Below, one piece after another: positions 17,193 to 24,536 of a DNA stretch of 43,204 nucleotides (positions within the stretch are counted from its first letter, which is position 1; each line of letters begins with the position of its first letter). Origin of the DNA: Nitrospirota bacterium (GTDB lineage: Bacteria; Nitrospirota; Nitrospiria; JACQBW01); contig JACQBW010000034.1 in the NCBI GenBank assembly GCA_016194305.1, forward strand, positions 1-43,204, in the 5' to 3' direction. Position numbers and translations under genes: made by a program. A model generated the notes under the pieces. That model saw only the letters and a list, made by a program, of their open reading frames with translations. It was not told where the DNA came from and searched no databases.

Positions 17193-17810
17193 ATGAGCCA
17201 AATCGATTGGATCGGATTTATCCCGGCGTCCGTTGCAGTCATACTCGCTCCAGGTCCCGGTTCCTTGTGGGTAGCCCGGGTGGCGGCTTCGTCGGGCAAC
17301 CGCGCTGCCGGTTCGGCGATGCTCGGAATTTTAACCGGCGATGTCATCCTGGTTTCGCTTTCTCTCTTGGGGGTTTCAGCGCTCTTTTCAGCTTATCCCG
17401 CCCTGTTTCATGCATTTCAACTGGCGGGCACAGCCTATCTGATCTACCTGGGACTGAAGTTATTTCTGACAACGGGACTTCAAAAACAAACGCTTGGCTT
17501 AGAAGAAATCTCGGGAACATTCAAAAAAGGGGTTACCATCACCCTTTCCAATCCGAAGGCCATCTTTTTCTTCATGGCCTTTTTTCCGCTTTTCCTCAGA
17601 TCAGGAGGGGAGGGGTTTCTCTCTTCTTATGCGACGATGACCTTGCTCTTTCTGGGAGCCAACCAGGTTTATCTCTTTTTTTTAAGTCGAATTTTTTGTA
17701 AAGTGGGCGCCGTATTTCAGGAGAACTTGCGGCTGCAAAAAATAGCACGCAAAACCTGTGGAATCGTTTTTATTTTTTTCGGAATCAAGATCGCTTTTTT
17801 CACAGGGTAA
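17193..17810 (+). CDS. LysE/RhtB-family amino acid exporter
   Basis: A 205-residue inner-membrane exporter of the LysE family. The family motif is near the N-terminus (ILAPGPGSLWVARVAASSG, with GSAMLGILTGD following), and about six hydrophobic spans are seen. The loop between spans 3 and 4 carries the typical FKKGVTITLSNPKAIFFF motif. The transported amino acid cannot be predicted. It lies 36 nt after pheT on the same strand, with only a weak ribosome-binding site, and ends just before repeat copy A. Confidence 0.9.
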   Translation: MSQIDWIGFIPASVAVILAPGPGSLWVARVAASSGNRAAGSAMLGILTGDVILVSLSLLGVSALFSAYPALFHAFQLAGTAYLIYLGLKLFLTTGLQKQTLGLEEISGTFKKGVTITLSNPKAIFFFMAFFPLFLRSGGEGFLSSYATMTLLFLGANQVYLFFLSRIFCKVGAVFQENLRLQKIARKTCGIVFIFFGIKIAFFTG

Positions 17811-17852
17811 GGCTTTCTGAAGATCGGGTTTAGAAAGGAGGAAATCAAATTT

Positions 17853-17976
17853 ACAGGTTAGTCAAAAAACTTCATATGCCAGGCCGCAGAAGCGAGGCAT
17901 ACGGAGCGTACATGATGAGTACGTGAGTAATGCCGAGCGACGAGAACGAAGCAGATGAGTTTTTTCACTAACCTGT
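17853..17976 (+). repeat. Structured intergenic repeat, copy A
   Basis: A 124-nt element bounded by 19-nt inverted arms: ACAGGTTAGTcAAAAAACT on the left, and on the right the complement AGTTTTTTCACTAACCTGT, with one C-C mismatch. Inside are AGGCCGCAG, an inner stem GGCAT/ATGCC, an apical stem CGTAC/GTACG around 7 nt, then CGAGAACG and AGCAGATG. The same core with different stems recurs at 18356, 24369 and 28797. It lies between convergent lysE and rplT, 3 nt from the rplT stop. Its T-rich right arm could act as a terminator for either gene. Confidence 0.8.
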
Positions 17977-17979
17977 GGG

Positions 17980-18339
17980 TTAAGCAGCGATATGCTGTTT
18001 CGCCACCTCCACAATCTTATTAAACCCCGCCAGGTCGTTTACCGCTAACTCAGCGAGCATTTTGCGATTAATTCCGATATTGGCCTTTTTTAAGGCATTG
18101 ATAAACCGGCTGTAAGCGATTCCAGCCAATCCTGCGGCCGCGTTGATTCGGGCAATCCAGAGCCTTCTAAAGTCTCTTTTTTTAGCTTTCCGGTCGCGGT
18201 AGGCATATTGAAGACCCTTATCGACCTGTTCAGTAGCTGATCTGAAAAGCTTGCTCTTGGCGCCGTAATATCCTTTCGCCATTTTTAATCTCTTTTTATG
18301 TCTTGTTCTGGTTTTGGTGCCGCCTTTAGCTCGAGGCAT
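17980..18339 (-). CDS. rplT: 50S ribosomal protein L20
   Basis: Ribosomal protein L20, 119 residues, needed for early 50S assembly. The basic N-terminus ([29 protein letters not shown]), [13 protein letters not shown] and [13 protein letters not shown] are diagnostic. It is the last gene of the thrS-infC-rpmI-rplT cluster. In many bacteria pheS and pheT follow rplT directly; here a repeat element and convergent lysE and pheT follow instead. Repeat copy B separates it from rpmI. Confidence 0.97.
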   Translation of the reverse strand: MPRAKGGTKTRTRHKKRLKMAKGYYGAKSKLFRSATEQVDKGLQYAYRDRKAKKRDFRRLWIARINAAAGLAGIAYSRFINALKKANIGINRKMLAELAVNDLAGFNKIVEVAKQHIAA

Positions 18340-18355
18340 GTTATTCTCCTTTATC

Positions 18356-18478
18356 GATCTGACGATAATGAATCACTTGCTGCGTTCTCGCATCTCAACC
18401 TCCTTCAACGTACTAACTCAGTACGCCTCAGTCGTTTTCGAAGCTGCGGCCTGGCAATTAATCCATTCTTGTCAGATC
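18356..18478 (-). repeat. Structured intergenic repeat, copy B (inside the rpmI-rplT operon)
   Basis: A 123-nt element with the same core on the minus strand: AGGCCGCAG, apical stem GCGTAC/GTACG, GCGAGAACG and CAGCAAGTG. Its arms are quite different from copy A (GATCTGAC...AATG paired with CATT...GTCAGATC, about 25 nt with about five mismatches) but still complementary to each other. It sits between rpmI and rplT on the coding strand, ending about 10 nt before the AAAGGAG Shine-Dalgarno of rplT, so it could affect rplT expression. Confidence 0.75.
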
Positions 18479-18536
18479 TATTTGCTAGTTAGTTTGACTT
18501 ATTCTTCACAATTTCAGAGCTTGTGTTTTATGAAAT

Positions 18537-18743
18537 TTAAATTCCGCCGCCGTAAGGGAGTAGTCTTTTAACCATTCTCTCTTCCGCCGGGATCAAAACC
18601 CCTTCAACTTTGAGAGCTCTCTTTCTTTTTGCGTTTTTAGTGGTTAGAAGATGCCTCTCTCCCGCTCGTTTAATGACCACTTTTCCTGTACCCGTAATTT
18701 TAACTCTTTTTGCCATCCCTTTATGGGATTTTATTTTCGGCAT
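18537..18743 (-). CDS. rpmI: 50S ribosomal protein L35
   Basis: Ribosomal protein L35, 68 residues, with the family pattern PKIKSHKGMAKRVKITGTGK at the start and KNAKRKRALKVEGVL in the middle. It is 22 nt downstream of infC and upstream of rplT, the standard order. The end is unremarkable (RLLPYGGGI). Confidence 0.96.
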   Translation of the reverse strand: MPKIKSHKGMAKRVKITGTGKVVIKRAGERHLLTTKNAKRKRALKVEGVLIPAEERMVKRLLPYGGGI

Positions 18744-18765
18744 TTCATAACTCCTTTTTTCAAAT

Positions 18766-19410
18766 TTATTCCGGTTTAGCTTCTTTCACTTCTTCGATTT
18801 TACTCTCCAATCTAATCTCCGCAGGGATTGCCGTTTCAACTTTTGGAATGGCTTCCACTTTTGGAGGTTTAGGTGGTTTGGGTGCCTTTTGTCCCTTTCC
18901 TTTTTCTGATTTCGGAATGACGATCATGACCAGGGTGTTCCCTTCCATCCGGGGAATCTGTTCAATCGTGCCATGAAGGGAAATTTTTTCCATGAACTGG
19001 TTCATCAGTGCCCGGCCGATGGACTGATTGACATTTTCTCTCCCCCGGAACATCAAGGCCACTTTGACTTTGTTTCCCTCTTCCAGAAAATTTCTCGAAT
19101 GTCTGATTTTTATTTCCAGGTCATGCGTATCTGTATAAGGACGAAGCTTAATCTCTTTTAAGACGGCGGTCTTGGAATGGAGCTTGGCATTGTGGAGTTT
19201 TTTGCTCTGTTCGTACTTATATTTCCCATAATCCATGATCCTGCAGACAGGGGGATTGGAAGTAGGAGCGACTTCGACCAGGTCCAGTCCGCTCTCTTCA
19301 GCCTTCTTGATCGCCTCAAAAGTCGGCATGACACCCAGCTGATTGCCTTCTCCATCGATGACCCGCACTTCTCTCGCCCTGATTCCACGGTTGACATTTA
19401 ATTTAACGAT
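18766..19410 (-). CDS. infC: Translation initiation factor IF-3 (ATC start)
   Basis: IF3 controls start-codon fidelity and subunit dissociation. The N-terminal domain (VRVIDGEGNQLGVMPTFEA, DLVEVAPTSNPPVCRIMDYG) and C-terminal domain (LRPYTDTHDLEIKIRHSRNF, VALMFRGRE) are complete. The conserved start LNVNRGIRAREVRVI lies upstream of the first conventional start (19368). In frame, the only usable initiator is ATC at 19410-19408, preceded 7 nt away by GGGAG (19416-19422); an in-frame TGA lies just beyond. This gives 214 residues. The C-terminus is a lysine/proline/glutamate-rich tail of about 40 residues (KAPKPPKPPKVE). It is 30 nt downstream of thrS. Confidence 0.94.
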   Translation of the reverse strand: MVKLNVNRGIRAREVRVIDGEGNQLGVMPTFEAIKKAEESGLDLVEVAPTSNPPVCRIMDYGKYKYEQSKKLHNAKLHSKTAVLKEIKLRPYTDTHDLEIKIRHSRNFLEEGNKVKVALMFRGRENVNQSIGRALMNQFMEKISLHGTIEQIPRMEGNTLVMIVIPKSEKGKGQKAPKPPKPPKVEAIPKVETAIPAEIRLESKIEEVKEAKPE

Positions 19411-19440
19411 ATAGGTTCTCCCGGTTCAAAGTTTTTAATA

Positions 19441-21381
19441 TTATCCATTAAGCCCACCACCAATATCAACGGAATTAATATCCTGATTTAAAATAGAGAC
19501 AAATTGATCGAGCGTCTGACCCTTGAGTTCCTCTCCGCTTCTTTTCCGGACTGAAATCTGGCCCATCTGAACTTCCTTATCGCCGACAATCAACATGTAG
19601 GGGGTCTTTTGAACCTGCGCTTCTCTGATCTTTTGTCCCAGCTTTTCATTTCGGGTATCCACTTCAACCCGATATTTTAGTTTTTTGAGTTCTGCCGAGA
19701 TTCCTTCAGCGTAGGCCAGCTGTTTCTCTGAAATCGGGATGATCAGCGCCTGTACCGGGGCGAGCCAGGTTGGAAAAGCGCCCGCGTAATGTTCGATCAA
19801 AACCCCAAAAAACCGTTCGATGGATCCCATCAGAGCGCGATGAATCATGATCGGCTGATGCTCTTTCCCGTCGGTTCCACGATAAGTGATATTAAACCGC
19901 TCCGGAAGATTAAAATCAACTTGAATAGTAGAACATTGCCAGGCCCGGCCGAGGACATCCTTTATTTTTAAATCGATTTTAGGTCCATAAAATGCCCCTC
20001 CCCCTTCGTCGACCTGATAGGCCAGACCGGAATCTCTCAGACCTTTTGCAAGGGCTTCGGTTGCAATTTCCCATTTGTCGAGCGTCCCGACATATTTTTC
20101 CGGCCGGGTGGAAAGGTAAACTTCGTATTCATCAAATCCGAATTTCCTTAGAGTAGCGAGCGTGAATAAGATAACTTTCAAGATCTCCGCTTCAATCTGT
20201 TCAATCCGGCAGAAGAGATGGGCATCATCCTGGGTGAATCCCCGAACTCTCAGGAGACCATGCAGAACGCCCGATCTTTCGTATCGGTAAACGGTTCCCA
20301 GTTCCGCAAATCGGATGGGAAGGTCCCGGTAGCTGCGGATTCGCGATTTAAAAATCAGAATATGAAACGGGCAATTCATCGGTTTTAATTCAAAATCAGT
20401 TCCTTCCACTTCAATGGGGGAAAACATGTTCTCTTTATAAAATTCAAGATGCCCGCTCTTTTTCCAAAGATCAATTCGCGCAATATGAGGGGTTCCAACC
20501 AGCTCATATCCATCCCTTAAATGCTCCTCGCGCCAGTAGTCTTCGATTATTTTTCGAATCAGCGCTCCTTTCGGATGCCAGAGAACCAGGCCGGGACCGA
20601 TCTCTTCGTGGATCGAAAAGAGGTCAAGCTCCCGTCCGACTTTGCGGTGATCCCTTTTCTTGATCTCTTCCAGTCGGTTTAAATATTGGTCGAGCGCTTC
20701 TTGCGACGGGAAAGAAGTCCCGTAAATTCGCTGAAGCATCCTGTTTTTCTCGTCGCCGCGCCAGTAGGCTCCCGCGGTATGCAAGAGTTTAAAAGCCGGA
20801 ATCTTTCCTGTGGAAGGGAGATGGGGCCCTCTGCAAAGATCGATAAAATCTCCCTGGTGATACAGGGTGATCGGCGCCGCAGGATCGAGATCTTTAATGA
20901 TATCGATTTTGTAATTCTCTCCCTCTTTTTTAAACCGGTTCAGGGCCTGATCTTTAGAGATCTCTTCCCGGATATAGGGGTTGTCTTTCCGGGCAAGCTC
21001 CTTCATCTTATTTTCAATTTTTTCAAGGTCTTCGGGAGTGAAGGGGGTCTCAACTTCAAAATCGTAATAAAATCCATCATCGATGGGCGGACCAATCGCC
21101 AGTTTCACTTTTGGAAAAAGTTCCTTAACGGCTTGTGCCATGAGATGAGCGGAGGAATGGTGAAAAATATCCTGACCTTCTCTGGAATCAAATGTGACGA
21201 GTTCGAATTCGGTATCTCGCAGAACCGGCTCTCTTAAGTCTCTGACTTCTCCATTAATTTTGACCCCGATTCCATGACGGTAGGGTTCGGGAAGTTTTTC
21301 CAAAATTTCAAATATCAGGATTCCTTTTGGAAATTCCTGTTTCAATTGTTGGTTAACTGTAATCTGGATCGTATCTGCCAT
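19441..21381 (-). CDS. thrS: Threonine--tRNA ligase
   Basis: Class II synthetase of 646 residues, complete. Order: TGS domain (about residues 1-62), the editing domain with HHSSAHLMAQAV (zinc-site histidines, from about 75), and the catalytic core with MNCPFHI (zinc cysteine), RFAELGTVYRYERSG (motif 2) and ERFFGVLIEHYAGAFP (motif 3). The C-terminal anticodon-binding domain is present (ALIIPISEKQLAYAE). It heads the thrS-infC-rpmI-rplT cluster. Its ATG is only 16 nt after a terminator-like hairpin whose T-tract nearly touches the weak AGG ribosome-binding site. Confidence 0.97.
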   Translation of the reverse strand: MADTIQITVNQQLKQEFPKGILIFEILEKLPEPYRHGIGVKINGEVRDLREPVLRDTEFELVTFDSREGQDIFHHSSAHLMAQAVKELFPKVKLAIGPPIDDGFYYDFEVETPFTPEDLEKIENKMKELARKDNPYIREEISKDQALNRFKKEGENYKIDIIKDLDPAAPITLYHQGDFIDLCRGPHLPSTGKIPAFKLLHTAGAYWRGDEKNRMLQRIYGTSFPSQEALDQYLNRLEEIKKRDHRKVGRELDLFSIHEEIGPGLVLWHPKGALIRKIIEDYWREEHLRDGYELVGTPHIARIDLWKKSGHLEFYKENMFSPIEVEGTDFELKPMNCPFHILIFKSRIRSYRDLPIRFAELGTVYRYERSGVLHGLLRVRGFTQDDAHLFCRIEQIEAEILKVILFTLATLRKFGFDEYEVYLSTRPEKYVGTLDKWEIATEALAKGLRDSGLAYQVDEGGGAFYGPKIDLKIKDVLGRAWQCSTIQVDFNLPERFNITYRGTDGKEHQPIMIHRALMGSIERFFGVLIEHYAGAFPTWLAPVQALIIPISEKQLAYAEGISAELKKLKYRVEVDTRNEKLGQKIREAQVQKTPYMLIVGDKEVQMGQISVRKRSGEELKGQTLDQFVSILNQDINSVDIGGGLNG

Positions 21382-21391
21382 AACCTAAAAT

Positions 21392-21425
21392 AAAAAAGCA
21401 TCATAAGAAGACCTGATTATGATGC
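21392..21425 (-). terminator. Terminator or attenuator between tRNA-Val and thrS
   Basis: Perfect 9-bp stem GCATCATAA/TTATGATGC with a 10-nt loop, followed on the minus strand by six T residues. It terminates tRNA-Val transcription. Because it ends 10 nt before the thrS start codon, it must be read through for thrS to be expressed from upstream, or else it overlaps a thrS promoter (TGGGCA-N17-TATGAT fits within it). Confidence 0.75.
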
Positions 21426-21448
21426 CCAACCCTCTTTCAATTAAAAAA

Positions 21449-21523
21449 TGGTAGGCACGGGCGGTCTTGAACCGCCGACCTCTACCGTGTCAAGGTAGCG
21501 CTCTACCCCTGAGCTACGCGCCT
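21449..21523 (-). tRNA. tRNA-Val (GAC)
   Basis: Minus-strand cloverleaf: acceptor AGGCGCG/CGTGCCT with one G-U pair, D-arm GCTC/GAGC, anticodon arm CTACC/GGTAG with loop TTGACAC (anticodon GAC), T-arm GGCGG/CCGCC, discriminator A. The terminal CCA is encoded here, unlike in tRNA-fMet of this window. The promoter lies about 60 nt upstream, giving a normal leader of about 50 nt. Confidence 0.95.
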
Positions 21524-21582
21524 GTGGGAAAAACTCTCATAAAAAAGGAAAAGCTCCAGGAAGACTCACAAGAGCTTGAAAT

Positions 21583-21611
21583 AATATATAAAAATCTCCT
21601 CAGGAAGTCAA
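21583..21611 (-). promoter_or_regulatory. Sigma-70 promoter of tRNA-Val
   Basis: On the minus strand, TTGACT, a 17-nt spacer and TATATT. Predicted start near 21576, about 53 nt before the tRNA. Confidence 0.75.
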
Positions 21612-21634
21612 GCAGATAGCCCGGAAGGAGCGAC

Positions 21635-22234
21635 TTATTCTTCTTTGTTGTTCTTTAGGATTTTAACCGGAATATTGAGCTCTTGGATCTTTTTTCGGAG
21701 GGTATTTCGATTTAATCCAAGTATTTCAGCCGCTTGGATCTGGTTACCGTTCGTTTCTTTTAACGTGAGGGTAATCAGAGGTCGTTCAAACTCCTGAAGG
21801 AGGGTGTTGTAAAGGTTACTCTTTTTGGCCGAATAATTTTTCTTAATAAAAGCCTTTAATTTAGATTCCAGGAAATCTTCTACATAGACGGCTTTCTCCC
21901 TGGAAATTTTTTCTTCTTTATCCCCTTCATGAGTGAGGGAATGGGATAACTCTTCGATATGAGGAGCCGTTCTTCTCAAAAATTTTGAAGGTCCGATGAT
22001 TATGAGCGTCTTTTTGAGATCGGACTTGAGCACGTTGTTTAGAAGATGGGAATGTTTTTCCTCTTTTCCTGACTCCAGAAGAACCATACGGTTGCCGAGA
22101 GAAGAGGGCGAAGTGTGAGAAGCCTTTTCATAACTGGAGACTTCGCAGGAGATATTGGATTGCTGAAGTGTTTTTTCAAAAAGAGGGAGAAGTTCCGGAT
22201 CATCGTGAAATAGAAAGACGGTCTGTTTCTGCAT
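21635..22234 (-). CDS. Fis-type DNA-binding protein with degenerate receiver-like N-terminus
   Basis: A 199-residue protein. The C-terminal part (about residues 142-190) is a Fis/HTH_8 helix-turn-helix like that ending NtrC-family regulators ([32 protein letters not shown]). The N-terminal 110 residues look like a receiver domain: a hydrophobic strand then an acidic pair (Asp11-Asp12), and a second strand MVLLE whose Glu54 occupies the usual phospho-aspartate place. No AAA+ sigma-54-activation domain lies between. It may bind DNA constitutively as a repressor or architectural factor. The SD AAGGA precedes the ATG. Target genes are unknown. Confidence 0.75.
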   Translation of the reverse strand: MQKQTVFLFHDDPELLPLFEKTLQQSNISCEVSSYEKASHTSPSSLGNRMVLLESGKEEKHSHLLNNVLKSDLKKTLIIIGPSKFLRRTAPHIEELSHSLTHEGDKEEKISREKAVYVEDFLESKLKAFIKKNYSAKKSNLYNTLLQEFERPLITLTLKETNGNQIQAAEILGLNRNTLRKKIQELNIPVKILKNNKEE

Positions 22235-22409
22235 GAGGTTCCTTGAGAAAATAATTCTTTGGATTTTTAAAATTTAAAAAAGGAAGAGACTTGGAAAAAA
22301 GTATTTCATTTTTTAGCATATTCCAATTCAAGAGTCAATTCATTCATTCAACAGAGACCATGCTATGGAAGTCCGACAGGAGATAGTGTAATATGGAATC
22401 GACGAAAGA

Positions 22410-23045
22410 GTGATCAGAATGCAAAAAAGAAACATCAGGAAACGGGCCTCCGGCCATCGAAAATCACGAAAAAAGAGAGCCACTCTAATCAATGTTTATC
22501 AGTTGAAAATTGTCTTGATGAATATTGAGCCTCCGATCTGGCGGAGATTTATCGTGCCGGAATCAATGAGTCTTCATTCATTGCACCAGGTCTTCCAGAT
22601 TGTCATGGGCTGGAGCGACAGCCATCTCCATCAATTCGTCTTAGGTGCCGATATTTACGCTGATCCCGAATCGGAACCGGATGGCGAAATGGGTAAAATG
22701 AAGAATGAACACCAGTTTCATCTGGGCGAGCTGTTGCCAATTGAGAGCACGGCGATTACCTATGAGTACGATTTTGGCGACGGCTGGAAACATCTTGTCT
22801 TTGTTGAGAAGATTTCCGCATCCGAGCAGGCGGATCGGGGGCGCCTCATCTGTCTGGAAGGGGAGAGAGCCTGTCCGCCCGAAGATTGTGGAGGCTGCCA
22901 TGGCTATTCTGAAGTTCTTGATATCATTTTTAATCCTTCCCACCCTGATTACGAAGCGATGCTTGACTGGACCGGGAAGGATTTCAATCCAGAGATTTTT
23001 GATGTTCAGAAGGTGAACGCCCTTCTGAAGGAACTGGAGAGCTGA
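22410..23045 (+). CDS. Plasmid pRiA4b ORF-3 family protein
   Basis: A 211-residue protein of the pRiA4b ORF-3 family (PF07929 type). Signatures are YQLKIVLMNIEPPIWRRFIV, SLHSLHQVFQIVMGWSDSHLH, YEYDFGDGWKHLVFVEK, and CPPEDCGGCHGY with three cysteines. Family members are often carried by plasmids and mobile elements, and their function is unknown. The basic N-terminal tail (residues 1-25) is Lys/Arg-rich. The start is GTG 22410 or ATG 22419; neither has a strong Shine-Dalgarno. It is followed 1 nt later by a DUF2130 gene, so the two form an operon. Confidence 0.85.
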   Translation: MIRMQKRNIRKRASGHRKSRKKRATLINVYQLKIVLMNIEPPIWRRFIVPESMSLHSLHQVFQIVMGWSDSHLHQFVLGADIYADPESEPDGEMGKMKNEHQFHLGELLPIESTAITYEYDFGDGWKHLVFVEKISASEQADRGRLICLEGERACPPEDCGGCHGYSEVLDIIFNPSHPDYEAMLDWTGKDFNPEIFDVQKVNALLKELES

Positions 23046-23046
23046 A

Positions 23047-24357
23047 ATGGATCCCTCGAAAGAAAAATTTTTATTGGATCAGATAAAATGCCCGACGTGT
23101 GGCGACCTGATTCCGGTAAATGAAACATTGCATCACCAGTTGATCGAGGCGGCCCGGAAGGAATTAAAAGAAGAAAATGTCGTGCAGCAGAAGCGTGTTA
23201 TGGCAAAAGAGACCGAGCTGAAAGAAAAAGAGAAAGCGCTCCTTATTGCCGAGAAAAATGTGGATCTGCTTGTTGAAAGCAGGTTAAAGCAGGAAAAGGA
23301 CCGACTGCAATCTGACGCGGTATTAAGAGTAAGGGAAGAGTCGGCATTGCAAATCAAAGATATGAGTGCCCAGTTGGCGGAGAAAGATCAGAAATTGAGA
23401 ATGGCCCAGACCGCCGAACTGGATATCAGAAAACAGAAGAGAGATCTGGAAGAAAAAGCGAAGTCGTTCGAACTGGAGTTAGCCAGAAAACTCGATGAAG
23501 AGCGAAGCCTGATTCAGGAGGAGGCTGTCAGAAACGTCTTGGCGGAACATTCGCTAAAAGACGCCGAAAAAGAAAAGAAACTTCAGGATGCCATCAAAGC
23601 CAATGACGAACTTCGTCGAAAACTCCAGCAGGGTTCCCAGCAGACGCAGGGAGAGGTTCTGGAACTGGAATTGGAAGAATTATTAAAAAGCGCATTTCCA
23701 CATGATGATATTGTTCCGGTGACCAAGGGGATAAAAGGGGCAGATCTCCTGCAAAAGGTCTATAGTCCAAATGGTCAGCCTTGCGGGGTGATTGTGTGGG
23801 AATCGAAACATACGAAAGCGTGGAGCGAAAGCTGGATTTCGAAGCTCAAAGATGACCAGCGGGAGATGAAGGCCGACGTTGCGGTCCTCGTCACGGAAGT
23901 TTTGCCGAAAGAGACGAATCGCTTTGGTTTTAGAAACAACATCTGGATTACAAAGATGGATACGGTTCACGGCCTGGCTACAGCGATCCGCATCACGCTG
24001 ATCCAGGTTACAGTCTCCAAACTCCTCTCGGTTGGCAAAAATGAAAAGATGGAAGTGTTATTCCAATATCTTTCCGGCGTGGAATTTAAACAGAAAGTTG
24101 AGGCCATTGTCGAAGCCTTCGTGGCGATGCAGGAAGATTTAAACGAAGAGAAGAGATTTTTTGCGAAAAGATGGGCAAAGCGCGAGAAACAGCTTGAAAG
24201 AGTCATTGCGAATACCGTCGGGATGTATGGAAATCTGCAGGGGCTGATGGGTGCTTCGATGCAAGCTATTCCCGAATTAGAGATGAAAAATGAACCGGAT
24301 TCTGAGCCCCGGTTGGTCTTGAATGACCAGAACGACGATGATCTCTTCGACGCCTGA
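23047..24357 (+). CDS. DUF2130 protein: coiled coil plus PD-(D/E)XK nuclease-like domain
   Basis: A 436-residue protein. It begins with a small Cys motif (KCPTCGDLIPV), followed by a long charged coiled coil (about residues 30-200). The C-terminal DUF2130 domain has a PD-(D/E)XK-like arrangement: Asp233 (KGADLLQ) and Glu252-x-Lys254 (VIVWESKHTKAW), the residues that bind metal in restriction-type nucleases. The following segments (DVAVLVTEVLPKE, MYGNLQGLMGASMQ) are family-conserved. Nuclease activity is an inference from the motif. It is coupled to the pRiA4b gene; repeat copy C follows immediately. Confidence 0.85.
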   Translation: MDPSKEKFLLDQIKCPTCGDLIPVNETLHHQLIEAARKELKEENVVQQKRVMAKETELKEKEKALLIAEKNVDLLVESRLKQEKDRLQSDAVLRVREESALQIKDMSAQLAEKDQKLRMAQTAELDIRKQKRDLEEKAKSFELELARKLDEERSLIQEEAVRNVLAEHSLKDAEKEKKLQDAIKANDELRRKLQQGSQQTQGEVLELELEELLKSAFPHDDIVPVTKGIKGADLLQKVYSPNGQPCGVIVWESKHTKAWSESWISKLKDDQREMKADVAVLVTEVLPKETNRFGFRNNIWITKMDTVHGLATAIRITLIQVTVSKLLSVGKNEKMEVLFQYLSGVEFKQKVEAIVEAFVAMQEDLNEEKRFFAKRWAKREKQLERVIANTVGMYGNLQGLMGASMQAIPELEMKNEPDSEPRLVLNDQNDDDLFDA

Positions 24358-24368
24358 ACATTTCAATA

Positions 24369-24536
24369 CAGGTTTTTCAAACAGCTTCATATGCCCCCTG
24401 CCGAGGACTTCCACGATAAAATTTCTGGCTGTGGGTCGGCCAGGCCGCAGGAGCGAGGAAACCAGAGTGTACATCGTCAGTACATGAGGATTTCCGAGAG
24501 ACGAGAACGTGGCAGATGTGCTGGTTCAGCAACCAG
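24369..24536 (+). repeat. Structured intergenic repeat, copy C (with insertion)
   Basis: Shares with copies A, B and D the core AGGCCGCAGGAGCGAGG, apical stem TGTAC/GTACA around 7 nt, inner stem GGAAA/TTTCC and ACGAGAACG. It is 168 nt long because about 46 nt (24396-24441) are inserted before the core. Its outer arms pair less well (CAGGTT.../...AACCAG). It fills the convergent gap between DUF2130 and PilZ genes and abuts the PilZ stop codon. Confidence 0.7.

Noticed and set aside
17081-17701. Open frame of about 206 codons overlapping pheT and lysE
   Set aside because: It is out of frame with both genes; the LysE frame has the family motif and membrane spans, while this one has none.
20686-21237. 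Plus-strand open frame of about 183 codons inside thrS
   Set aside because: Antisense shadow of the conserved thrS gene; no recognisable protein features.
21382-21634. T-box or threonine-specific leader upstream of thrS
   Set aside because: The gap holds a complete tRNA-Val gene and a simple terminator; no T-box specifier or antiterminator sequence is visible.
22410-24357. Insertion sequence or transposon around the pRiA4b gene
   Set aside because: No transposase, terminal inverted repeats or target-site duplication could be found at the edges; only the repeat copy C on one side.
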